A DNA stretch of 36,903 nt from an uncultured Holophagaceae bacterium (GTDB lineage: Bacteria; Acidobacteriota; Holophagae; Holophagales; Holophagaceae): contig CAIYNT010000254.1 of assembly GCA_903927605.1 (NCBI GenBank), positions 1 through 36,903 of the forward strand. The letters run 5' to 3'. The first letter of the stretch is position 1. Each line of letters starts with the position of its first letter. Positions 1 through 11,189 of the stretch are shown here, piece by piece. A model generated the notes under the pieces. That model was given only the letters and a program-made list of their open reading frames with translations, searched no databases and was not told where the DNA came from. A program made the translations under genes and the position numbers.

Positions 1-291
1 AGAAACACCTCGAAAGCATTGGGCTGGGGTGAAGCGCCTTTTCACAGACGCTGTGAGGCTGGGCAGCCGGGCTTTGGCATCCTTACTGATGACATAGCTT
101 GCCTTGAATCGAGTTAAGTCACCGAACCTCACGGATTCAGGATAGTCACCGGCCATGTAGTACATGCTGATCAGGCGCCCACCGAGTTTTTCCATCAGCG
201 CCTTCACAGGGACACTGCGGTCTTCAGGCCTACTGGCCAGCTTTTGCCAGCTTTCGCCGGTATAGACAAAATTCGTCATAAAGGTGGGCAT
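1..291 (-). CDS. GYD-domain-like protein, 3' end outside window
   Basis: Partial gene: 97 codons are visible without a stop before the window edge. The ATG at 291 is preceded by AAGGAG about 6 bases upstream, so this start is well supported. The first half fits the GYD-domain pattern of small soluble alpha/beta-barrel-like proteins: MPTFMTNFVYTGESW, then a charged stretch, then LGGRLISMYYMAGDY. The second half (VRFGDLTRF..., then SVKRRFTPAQ) is less typical; normally a hydrophobic strand follows GDYD. Only this frame stays open there, so I see no frameshift. The function of GYD proteins is poorly defined and none is proposed. It is transcribed away from the next gene. Family assignment is moderately sure. 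Confidence 0.6.
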   Translation of the reverse strand, partial: MPTFMTNFVYTGESWQKLASRPEDRSVPVKALMEKLGGRLISMYYMAGDYPESVRFGDLTRFKASYVISKDAKARLPSLTASVKRRFTPAQCFRGVS

Positions 292-765
292 TTGCTTCTC
301 CTTATTTGGAAAAGGGATCCGATCGACCACATACGCGTAGGCCGACCATGCGGTTACTGTCCGTGCGTCAGGCTAAGTTAATTCTTTTAAAGATTGAGTC
401 AAGATCTCAAAAAATTTAATATTCCAGGCAACCAATGACGGCTGGCCCCCTGATTGCCGATTCGGCGGTACTCCAATACCTGATTCCGCGAGCCATCAAT
501 GCGGTGAATTGATGTCGGCCCATGCGAGCCATTCCGGGTCAACCCGAGGCGGGTTCTCTCGGGACACCCACCCAGCGTTATCCTGTAGGCATGGTCGCAA
601 GTGGTCCCACCCAGACGCCATCACCGAAGACGGTGCGCCCTCGTCTCGCCTGTTCCTGGACCTGTGTGGGCCATTGCCCGACCTGCCAGGCCCCAGGCCA
701 GCCGCAGGAGCAGCCCCGGTTCCCCGTTCTCCGCATCGCCGACCGCTGACGGGCTCGACAAAGCC
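292..765. other. 474-bp intergenic region, no convincing gene
   Basis: This lies between two divergently oriented genes. The part near 370-430 is AT-rich against a GC-rich background and probably holds the promoter of the leftward gene. Several open frames cross 496-954 on both strands. They have arbitrary Pro/Arg/Ser-rich translations, no ribosome binding site and no recognisable family, so I do not call them genes. No RNA gene or repeat was seen. Confidence 0.5.
375..402 (-). promoter_or_regulatory. candidate sigma-70-type promoter for the GYD gene
   Basis: On the minus strand TTGACT (397-402) and TAACTT (375-380) are separated by 16 bases in a locally AT-rich stretch, about 84 bases upstream of the GYD start codon. 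The -10 match is only fair. Assignment is by sequence alone. Confidence 0.3.
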
Positions 766-1515
766 ATGCTCGCCTTCTCCAAGCTCCTCGGACTGCTTTG
801 CATGCCCACGGGTCTGCTCTGGCTGGGGTTGGCCCTGGCGGCAGTCTGGGCTTTCAAGCGGGGCCTGCGGGGCCTCGGTGCTTTCCTGGCACTCCTTTTC
901 CTGGGCTTCGGCCTGGCGGGAAATCCTCAGGTAGGTGCTTTGCTCCTGGGCCACCTTGAGTCGACCATTCCAGCCTTGCCCGAGAACGCCGCCCCCCTGG
1001 ATGCCCTCTTCGTGCTGGGCGGTGGCAGCCAGATGGATGCCCAGGGCCGCCCGCTACTCGGGTTAAGCGGAGATCGCATCCTCGAGGCCGCGCGCCTGTG
1101 GCATGCCGGGAAGGTTCGCTGCCTGGTGGCGAGCGGAGCGTCCGATGATGCCCGAACCGGCCGCCGGAATCTCGGCGCGGAGACCTGCGAGCTATGGCGG
1201 AGCCTGGGCATTCCAAGCAAGGCCGTCCGGTTTCTTGATGAGCCCTGCTTCATCACCCGTGATGAGATCCAGGCCTATGGCCGCCTGCAGGCCAGGGAAG
1301 GCTGGCAGCGGGTCGGCCTGCTCAGTTCCGCATGGCACCTGCCCCGGGCCATGGCCTTAGCCAAAGGTGCGGGTCTTGAAGTCGTTCCCATTCCCAGTGA
1401 TCGCCGGGGACGCATCCCCCGCTTTCAGCTTTGGCACATCGTTCCCCAGGAAGAAGGTTTCCAGAAAACCCAGCTCGCCTGCTGGGAGCTGCTGGGACGA
1501 CGGGTCGGCCGGTGA
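766..1515 (+). CDS. YdcF/ElyC/SanA-like DUF218 membrane protein
   Basis: 249 aa from the ATG at 766; the same frame is open further upstream, but that part is low-complexity and unlike the family. Residues 1-55 form two hydrophobic segments (around 5-25 and 32-50), followed by a DUF218 domain. Motifs are LFVLGGG at the first strand, GDRILEAARLWHAGK, the SGAS strand end, and SSAWHLPRAM near the C-terminus; the acidic and His positions fit YdcF/ElyC proteins. Family members are inner-membrane proteins linked to envelope biogenesis and are proposed to bind nucleotide-like ligands, but the reaction is not settled. No strong ribosome binding site precedes the start. It is convergent with the phosphatase gene at 1574. 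Confidence 0.8.
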   Translation: MLAFSKLLGLLCMPTGLLWLGLALAAVWAFKRGLRGLGAFLALLFLGFGLAGNPQVGALLLGHLESTIPALPENAAPLDALFVLGGGSQMDAQGRPLLGLSGDRILEAARLWHAGKVRCLVASGASDDARTGRRNLGAETCELWRSLGIPSKAVRFLDEPCFITRDEIQAYGRLQAREGWQRVGLLSSAWHLPRAMALAKGAGLEVVPIPSDRRGRIPRFQLWHIVPQEEGFQKTQLACWELLGRRVGR

Positions 1516-1573
1516 GTTGACCCTGCCTGAGGCGGTGACCAACCCTGTCCCCTTAGGGAGAGGCCCGATCCCT

Positions 1574-3217
1574 TCAAGCACCCCGCCGCACCAGCACCAG
1601 CGTCCGGTCGTCCGCCAGCGGGGCCCCCTGGGTGTGCCGTTCCAGGGCGGACTCGAGATTCCGGTGCATCTCCTTGAGGGGAAGCCCCGGTTGAGCACAG
1701 AGAACCGTCGCGGCGCCTTCCAACCCGAACTCCAGGCCCTCCGGGGACTCGGCCTCGCTGATACCGTCCGTGTAGAGGAACATCAGGTCCCCCGCATCAA
1801 GGGTGAGGTCCACGCTCTGGTAGGGCGTCCCGGGGAACAGGGCGAGGGGGAAGCCCATGGATTCGATCAGGTCCCTCTGGGCGGTGCCGCTGAAGATCGG
1901 GATAGGGTTGTGGCCCGCGCTGGTGCACCGGACTTGGCCCCCGACCGGATCCAACAACGCAAAGAAGGCCGTGATGTAGCGGTTGGTGGTTGTTCGGCGC
2001 GCGATTTCGGCCGAGATCCGTCCGGCCAGAAGGCTGGGATCATCCATGTCCTCGGCCCAGGCCCGGAGGTAGGCCTGGAAGCTCGCCATGAGCAGGCCGG
2101 CACCCATGCCCTTGCCGGCCACATCCGCCAGCACCACCCACAGCCGGCCATCCGGGCGGGGGAAGAAGCCGAACAGGTCCCCGGAAACCTCGCGGCAGGG
2201 CCGGTTGTGGCCGAAAAGCTCGAAGCCCTTCAGGCAAGGTGCATGATCCGGCAACAGGCGCTCTTGGATCTGGCGGGCCAGGGCCAATTCATGCTCCATG
2301 ACCTTGGCCCGGCGCAGGGTCTCTGCAACCCGCGCTTGTCGAAGCCGCGCCGCCGCCAGATGGCCGAGGGAGGCCACCACCTGGAGATCCTCGGCAGTGA
2401 AGGGTGCACGGCTCCGATCGGAATCCAGATAGAGCAGGCCCACGATCTGACCGTCGTGTTCCATGGGCACGGTCATGATGCTGGTCACCCCGCTCTGGAT
2501 CAGGGAATCGGCCAGGGCAAACCGGGGGTCCAGCTTCGGATCGTTCACGAGCATGGCCTCGCGCCGTTCGATGGCGGCCTCGACCATGGTGCGGGAGAGG
2601 TCCAGGGGGCCGAGGCTCCTCCCCTGGGCATTGCGGGCCTTGGCCTGGACCAGCGCCCCTGAGCAATCCCGGAGGAGGATGGCGGACCGGTAGGGATGGA
2701 GGAGGTGCGAGAGCTTGGCCAGCAGATGCTCCAGCAGGGCATCCATGGGCACTTCGCGCATCAAGTCGAGGCTGAAGGCATGGATGAGATGCAAGGCCCG
2801 CCGCAATCGCTCCGCTTCCTGCGCATCGTCGCCCGGGCCTCGGAATTCCCTCAGCTGCTCCAGGGTCAGCGCGAGGGAGGACCCCGAATCCGAATCCGGA
2901 TCCTCCACGGCCAGAGGAGGGACCGCCTGGATCGCCTCCACTCGCATGCTTACGCGCCCCAGACTGATCTCGTCGCCCGGGGCAACCGTATTGATACCCT
3001 TGATGCGCTGGCCGTTCAGCAGGGTGCCGTTGTGGCTGCCCAGATCCTCCAGCAGACCCACCCCGTCCTGCCAGCTCATACGCGCATGGCGGCGGCTGAG
3101 GCTGGGGTCGGTGATCACCACCTGGTTGGACGAGGCGCGGCCGAAGCTGAGCACCGGGTTCGCCTCCCCCAGGGCGACGGCCCCGTGCTCCGAAATGATC
3201 AGCTGCAGGCCCGCCAT
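1574..3217 (-). CDS. FHA-GAF-SpoIIE/PP2C serine/threonine phosphatase
   Basis: 547 aa. The start at 3217 is chosen because AGGGGA precedes the ATG by about six bases and the FHA domain begins immediately; the frame is open further upstream but lacks domain content. Order: FHA about 5-95 (FGRASSN, SRRHA, LGSHNGT), GAF about 140-290, then a helical linker (LALARQIQERLLPD) and a SpoIIE-type PP2C domain. The phosphatase metal aspartates are visible in EVSGDLFGFF, LADVAGKGMGAG, LYTDGISEAE and LADDRTLVLV, so it should be active. The FHA domain should bind phosphothreonine. Because the gene is divergent from three Ser/Thr kinases across a 175-bp gap, I infer that it opposes, or is recruited by, those kinases. 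The alternative is an RsbU-like role on an anti-sigma antagonist, but no STAS partner is nearby. Confidence 0.88.
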   Translation of the reverse strand: MAGLQLIISEHGAVALGEANPVLSFGRASSNQVVITDPSLSRRHARMSWQDGVGLLEDLGSHNGTLLNGQRIKGINTVAPGDEISLGRVSMRVEAIQAVPPLAVEDPDSDSGSSLALTLEQLREFRGPGDDAQEAERLRRALHLIHAFSLDLMREVPMDALLEHLLAKLSHLLHPYRSAILLRDCSGALVQAKARNAQGRSLGPLDLSRTMVEAAIERREAMLVNDPKLDPRFALADSLIQSGVTSIMTVPMEHDGQIVGLLYLDSDRSRAPFTAEDLQVVASLGHLAAARLRQARVAETLRRAKVMEHELALARQIQERLLPDHAPCLKGFELFGHNRPCREVSGDLFGFFPRPDGRLWVVLADVAGKGMGAGLLMASFQAYLRAWAEDMDDPSLLAGRISAEIARRTTTNRYITAFFALLDPVGGQVRCTSAGHNPIPIFSGTAQRDLIESMGFPLALFPGTPYQSVDLTLDAGDLMFLYTDGISEAESPEGLEFGLEGAATVLCAQPGLPLKEMHRNLESALERHTQGAPLADDRTLVLVRRGA

Positions 3218-3392
3218 GGCATTCCCCTGGGCGCTGGGGCCAACTTCGCTCCTTTCTGACTTCCCGGCAATGGCCTTCCTTTGAGTATGCGGAAACGTTG
3301 TGGATGAGAAATTCCACGGATGACCCTGCACCATACTTGACTTCTGCCTATTATTTGAAGCGTCGTCCCTTTTCACCGCCGCGGAGGCGCCT

Positions 3393-5983
3393 GTGTCCCT
3401 TCCGTCCGGCACCCGCCTCGGCCCCTACAAGATCGTGGGGAAGATCGGTGCGGGCGGGATGGGGGAGGTCTACCGCGCCAAGGACACCAAGCTGGGCCGC
3501 GAGGTGGCCATCAAGGTCATGCCCGCGGACTTCAGCACTGACAGCGATCGGCTCAGACGCTTCCAGCAGGAGGCCCGCACCCTTGCGGCCCTGTCACACC
3601 CGAACGTCGTGCAGGTTCATGACGCCGATGAGCACGAGGGCACCCCCTATCTCGTGATGGAGCTGCTGGAGGGCGAGACACTCCGCGAGAAGATGATCGG
3701 GAAGCCAATCGCGCCCAAGCATGCGGTGGAGATCGCAAGAGAAGCTGCACTCGGCCTTTCCGCCGCCCACGGCAAGGGCATCCTCCACCGTGATCTCAAG
3801 CCGGAGAACATCTTCGTGACCAAGGACGGCCGGGTGAAGGTGCTGGACTTCGGCCTCGCCAAGACACACGGCACAGCCTCAGGTAGCAAGGTCGAGACCA
3901 GGACCGTCGCAACGGCCTTCAGCGAGCCTGGGCATGTCGTGGGCACGTCGGGCTACATGAGTCCCGAGCAGGTGCGGGGCGATTCACTGGATTCCCGCAG
4001 CGACCTCTTCTGCCTGGGGATCATCCTGTGGGAGATGCTGACCGGAACGCGTCCCTTCACGGGTGAATCTTCCGTCGAAGTGATGCACGCGATCCTGAAG
4101 GACGACCTGCCCGACCTGGACGAGGCCCTGAAGGTGCCGCCCGCCCTGGAGCGCATCCTCCGGACCTGCCTCGCCAAGGAACCCGCAGGACGGTTCCACA
4201 GCGCCCATGACCTGGCCTTCGCCCTGGAATCCCTGTCGGCCTCGGGTTCAAGCAGCATGAAACTCCCGAGAGTCCGGGGGTTCCGCTGGGCCTTCCTCGC
4301 CCTGGCTGGCGCAGCGGCGCTGCTGGTCGTGGTGCTGGTGCTCGGGGCCTTGGCCTGGTCCAGGCATTGGCCTCCCTTTCGGCCACCATCCCAGCCCACG
4401 TTCCGCCGGATCACCTTCCGCGAAGGCAATATCCAATCCGCACGGTTCACGCCGGATGGGCGGGAAGTCCTCCTGTCCGCCAATTGGGGAGACAGCACGA
4501 CCAGCGACGTTTACGAGCTGAAATTGTCTCCCTTGGCGTTGAGGGCTACTGGTTTGAGGGACGCCCGGGTACAGGCTGTCCTGCCTTCTGGCGAGGTGGC
4601 CATGACCTTCGCCCGGAGCAATCCCAGCCCAATCCCGACCCAGGCCTGGTTGACGCCAGGAACCCTGGGCACGTCTCACTTGGGTGCGTTTGCCCCAAAG
4701 GTACTCCTTCCACCCCCAGTGGCGAGTGCGGATCTTTCCACACGGGGCCTTGTTGCGGCTTCCCGCTGGGTCAGCGGACGATACCGCCTGGAGTGTCCGC
4801 CCGGAACGGTGCGCCTGGAGAATGGCTCGTGGTTTTCCGATCTTCGCTTTTCTCCTGACGGAAGACACCTCGCCTTCCTGGAACACCCCATGACACTTGA
4901 TGAAGATTTTGGCCATGTGGAGCTCCTGGATTTGGGAACTGGCCAAGTTCGGAGCCTCACCCGGAACTTCGACGGCGCGGGTGGCCTTGCCTGGCGGAAT
5001 CAGGAAATCTGGTTCACGGCCACTGAACAAGGATTTCAACAAAGTCTATGGGCGGTTTCAATCAATGGGAGGGAGAGGCTGGTGCTGAGGAGCGCCGGCA
5101 ACCTCTCCCTGATGGACCTGGCTCCCGATGGGCGTGCGCTCATGACCCGCAAGGATTGGAACACCGGCCTTTTCATGCTGAGGGAGGGACAGGCAGCGCC
5201 CCAGGAACTGACCATTGGTGAAGGGGCTAGGCTCCTAGCTCTCTCGGCCGACGGGAGCAAATTCCTTGTCCAGGACGAGACCGAAGCCTCCCATGGTCAG
5301 GTGGACATCTACATGCAACCGATCCCAGAGGGTCCCTCCATGTATCTGGGAAAGGGGTATGGAACCGCGGACTTTTCCCCGGATGGGGCCTGGGTGGTGA
5401 TGTTTCCAGGGGATGGGTCTTATCCAGCTCTCATTTCCACGGTGTCTGGTGAAGTGCGAAGGCTTCCCGCTTGCGGCATCAAGCTATCTGGCTTATGCCA
5501 CTGGGCCCCAGATGGGAAGGCCCTGGTAATCCAGGGCATCAAGGGGGATCAGGAGAATCGCACCTACCTACAGGACGTTGAGACTGGCCACCTTCGGACC
5601 TTGGGTTCTGAGAGCACCACGAACGTCATGTTCACACCCGATGGGCGTACCTATTTGGCAGGCATCCAAGGGAAATGGGTGCTCCTGGATCCGTTGAAAC
5701 CAGAGGGGTCCGCAGTCCCCGTCCTTGGGTTGAATCCCTCGGATACCCCCCTGCGATGGAGCCCGGATGGTTCTCGGTTGTATGTGTACCGGGTCGCCTC
5801 CGGTTCGGTCCAGGTCCTCCGTCTGAATCCGTGGACTGGGAAGCAGGAACCTTGGAAGCGCTTCGATTTCCCGGGCCATCGGCTGAGCCCCGGGGGACTC
5901 CCCCTTATAAGCCCGGACGGAAGTCTGCTGCTTTTCGCGAACTGGAACCTGGATTCAACCCTCTATCTCGTAGAGGGCCTGAA

Positions 5984-5987
<4 letters not shown>
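3393..5987 (+). CDS. membrane Ser/Thr protein kinase with beta-propeller C-terminal half
   Basis: 864 aa from a GTG start at 3393 with GGAGG six bases upstream. The kinase domain covers about 11-280: GAGGMGEVYRA P-loop, catalytic K41, HRDLKPEN with D134, DFG at 152-154 and GYMSPEQ, all intact. One membrane helix (about 299-322) follows. The C-terminal ~530 residues contain at least eight PD40/TolB-like blade motifs (such as FTPDGRE, FSPDGRH, APDGRAL, FSPDGAW, SPDGSRL), predicting a beta-propeller on the far side of the membrane. This is a common Acidobacteria layout: cytoplasmic kinase, external sensor. Its last codons overlap the next kinase start (ATGA), so translation is probably coupled. 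The ligand is unknown. Confidence 0.92.
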
Positions 5988-8554
<2,567 letters not shown>

Positions 8555-8555
8555 C

Positions 8556-11147
8556 ATGGCCCTCGCCCCCGGCACCCGCCTTGGCAGCTACGAGATCGTG
8601 GCGGCCATCGGCGCGGGCGGCATGGGCGAGGTGTATCGGGCCCATGATGCTCGGTTGGGACGCGGCGTGGCGGTCAAGGTGCTGTCCCACGGGTTCGGCG
8701 AGGACCGGGATCGGCTGCGGCGCTTCGAGCAGGAGGCGAAGTCTCTCGCCGCCCTCAGCCACCCCAACATCCTCGCCATCCACGACGTGGGAACCCACGA
8801 AGGCTCACCCTATCTGGTGATGGAGCTGCTGGAGGGCGAGACGCTGCACGCACGGCTTTCGAGGGGAGCTATCCCCGTGAAGCGGGCTGTGGAATTGGCC
8901 CTCCAGCTGGCCCGGGGCCTCGCCGCCGCCCACGACAAGGGGCTCATCCACCGGGACCTCAAGCCCGCGAACCTCTTTCTGACCAAGGATGGTCACCTCA
9001 AGATCCTCGACTTCGGTCTCGCGAAACAGGCTGCACCCTCGGGCGACCAGAGCCAGGTGCCCACGCAGGACGCGCAGAGCTTCACGTCGGAGGGGCTCGC
9101 CCTCGGCAGCGTGGGCTACATGAGCCCCGAGCAGGTGACGGGGAAACCGGCGGATGTCCGCAGTGACATCTTCGCCTTCGGCGTGGTGCTATACGAAATG
9201 CTCAGTGGCCGCCGGGCCTTCGAGCGGAGCAGCGCCTTCGAGGCCCTCAGCGCCACGCTGAAGGAGGACCCGCCCGAGTTGAAAGCTCCGGAAGGAACCA
9301 TCCCGCTGCCCCTCCAGCGTCTGGTGACCCACTGTCTGGAGAAGGATCCAGGACGCCGCTTCCAGACCGCCCAGGATCTGGCCTTCGACTTGGAAGCCGT
9401 CCAGGGTGAGCATCCCTCCGCAGGAGCTACGACCGATCCTGCGCGGACCCTCTTTAAGGTGCGTTCACGGTGGACCCTGCCCGCCGCAGGTCTGCTTGCC
9501 CTGGCCCTCCTGGGCGCGCTCCTGGTCTGGTCGCCCTGGAAGAGTACAGCTCCCGCGTACGATTCTCGCACCGTGGCGATCCTGCCCTTCGAGAACCGCA
9601 CGGGGGACCCGTCTCTGGACAACCTGGGGCAGCAATTGGTCGATCTCATGCGCCAGGACCTACAGAAGGTGGACAACCTGAAAGTCGCGGCCGACGCCCC
9701 GGGCGCCCCCGGTCTGGATCCTTCGCGCCGCCTGGCTGAGATGTCCAAGGCCCATTTCGTGGCAGCGGGAGCCTACTACCTGCGCAACGGCGAGATCGAG
9801 TTCCAGGCCCGGCTCCTGGATCCCTGGGAAGGCAAGGTGGTCTACACCCTGGGCCCGTGGCAGGGCCCCCGGGCGGATTCCGCCAAGGCCGTCGCCGAAC
9901 TACGCCAGGGCCTGGCCGGCGCCGTGGCGTGGGCCTACGAGGATCGCTGGAATTTCGGCGCTGGTGCCACGACACCTCCTCCCCTAGGTGCCTTCCTCGC
10001 CTACCGGCGGGCCTGGAGCCTGTTCGGCAAGGACTTTCCTGGCTGCGAAGCCGCCCTGGGCGAGGCGTTGGCCCTGGAGCCAGGCTTCTTTATGGCCAGA
10101 TTCTTAAGGTTTTATTCCCTGCGAAACCACGGTGAGGGGGACCAGGCTGTCCCTGATCTTCTGCGCATGGAGGCGGATTTCGACCGGCTGACCCCGGTGG
10201 AGCGGATCCTGACGCGAAGGGCCAGAGCCAACGAGGACGGGCGCTGGCTTGAGGTATTAAAGGCCTTCGACGACCTCAAGGCGATCAGTCCTGAGACTTA
10301 CTGGCTGCGGTACAACCGGGCCATCTACGAACTCGCCCTCAACATGCCAGCGCGAGCCATCCGGAGCCTAGCGGGCATTCCCCCCTCCTGGAATGGAGAA
10401 GGCTCCCACTTGGACCAGGCCCCAGCTTCCTTCCTGTGCGAGGCCTACCACCGGGCCGGGCGTTACGAGGACCAGCTTCGCGCGGCCAGATCCAACCAGA
10501 AGATCTTCCCCAATGTGCTGGATTTCCGCATGTTCGAAGGGCAGGCCCTGGCCGCCCTGGGCCGGTTACAGGACCTGGAGGCGATCCTGAGGGAACTGCC
10601 AAAGGTGGCTCGCCGCATGGAAACTGTGTCCCCCCTAGAGGTGAAGGAAAACCTCGTTGTCGAATTGAGGGCCCACGGCCATCCGGAAGCTGCCCGCCGG
10701 CTCGGTGAAGGGCTTTTGGTGGACTACCAAAACCTGCCAAAGGAAGCCCGGGAAAGGGCACGGGGAAATACCGCCACCCTTCTGGTTCGCCTGGATCGCG
10801 GGATCGAAGCCCTGGAGATCTACCAGGCCCTCTTGGGCGAGGAACCCGGGAACATGTGGTACCTGGGGAGAGTCGGCGCCCTCTTGGCGCGACTTGGGCG
10901 GGTGGAGGAGGCCCGCAAGGTAGACGCGGAACTGGCGGCGATCAGCAAGCCGCATATGTACGGCGAAAACTCCTTTCACCGCGCCTGCATCGCCGCTCAG
11001 CTGGGGGAGCGGGAGCGCGCGCTGGACCTCCTGGGGCAGGCATTCGGGCAGGGTTTGAATTTCGGTGCGTTCATCCACCAGGACATCAACCTGGAACCCC
11101 TGCACGGCTACCCGCCCTACGAGGAACTGATTAAGCCCAAGGACTGA
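8556..11147 (+). CDS. membrane Ser/Thr protein kinase, full-length paralogue of the preceding kinase
   Basis: 863 aa, starting one base after the previous stop, so it is the third gene of one transcription unit. The kinase domain (about 11-280) has GAGGMGEVYRA, K41, HRDLKPAN, DFG at 152-154 and GYMSPEQ, so it should be active. The membrane helix at about 306-325 sits at the same place as in the upstream paralogue. The exported half starts VAILPFENRTGDPSLDNLG and continues into TPR-like helices. Conservation with the upstream paralogue is high in the kinase, membrane and TolB_N parts and at the extreme C-terminus, but lower in the middle TPR part. That suggests tandem duplication followed by divergence of the sensing surface. 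Confidence 0.92.
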   Translation: MALAPGTRLGSYEIVAAIGAGGMGEVYRAHDARLGRGVAVKVLSHGFGEDRDRLRRFEQEAKSLAALSHPNILAIHDVGTHEGSPYLVMELLEGETLHARLSRGAIPVKRAVELALQLARGLAAAHDKGLIHRDLKPANLFLTKDGHLKILDFGLAKQAAPSGDQSQVPTQDAQSFTSEGLALGSVGYMSPEQVTGKPADVRSDIFAFGVVLYEMLSGRRAFERSSAFEALSATLKEDPPELKAPEGTIPLPLQRLVTHCLEKDPGRRFQTAQDLAFDLEAVQGEHPSAGATTDPARTLFKVRSRWTLPAAGLLALALLGALLVWSPWKSTAPAYDSRTVAILPFENRTGDPSLDNLGQQLVDLMRQDLQKVDNLKVAADAPGAPGLDPSRRLAEMSKAHFVAAGAYYLRNGEIEFQARLLDPWEGKVVYTLGPWQGPRADSAKAVAELRQGLAGAVAWAYEDRWNFGAGATTPPPLGAFLAYRRAWSLFGKDFPGCEAALGEALALEPGFFMARFLRFYSLRNHGEGDQAVPDLLRMEADFDRLTPVERILTRRARANEDGRWLEVLKAFDDLKAISPETYWLRYNRAIYELALNMPARAIRSLAGIPPSWNGEGSHLDQAPASFLCEAYHRAGRYEDQLRAARSNQKIFPNVLDFRMFEGQALAALGRLQDLEAILRELPKVARRMETVSPLEVKENLVVELRAHGHPEAARRLGEGLLVDYQNLPKEARERARGNTATLLVRLDRGIEALEIYQALLGEEPGNMWYLGRVGALLARLGRVEEARKVDAELAAISKPHMYGENSFHRACIAAQLGERERALDLLGQAFGQGLNFGAFIHQDINLEPLHGYPPYEELIKPKD

Positions 11148-11189
11148 CCGCCAAAGGCGGATGTCGGAAGCCCACAATGCAACTCACGC

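Noticed and set aside
1..291. Frameshift in the GYD-domain gene after GDY
   Set aside because: Both other frames hit stops within a few codons, so the unusual C-terminal half is read as genuine divergence.
1367..2662. Long open frame on the plus strand antisense to the phosphatase gene
   Set aside because: It is a GC-rich shadow of the well-supported FHA-GAF-SpoIIE gene. Its translation has no domain and it lacks a ribosome binding site.
3335..3360. TTGACT...TATTAT promoter-like bases before the first kinase
   Set aside because: The two hexamers are only six bases apart, so they cannot be paired -35 and -10 elements, and neither has a good partner at 16-18 bases.
11148..11160. CCGCC-AAA-GGCGG hairpin between kinase operon and receptor gene as a terminator
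   Set aside because: It has a five-bp stem and no T-run on either side. It is too weak to call a terminator.
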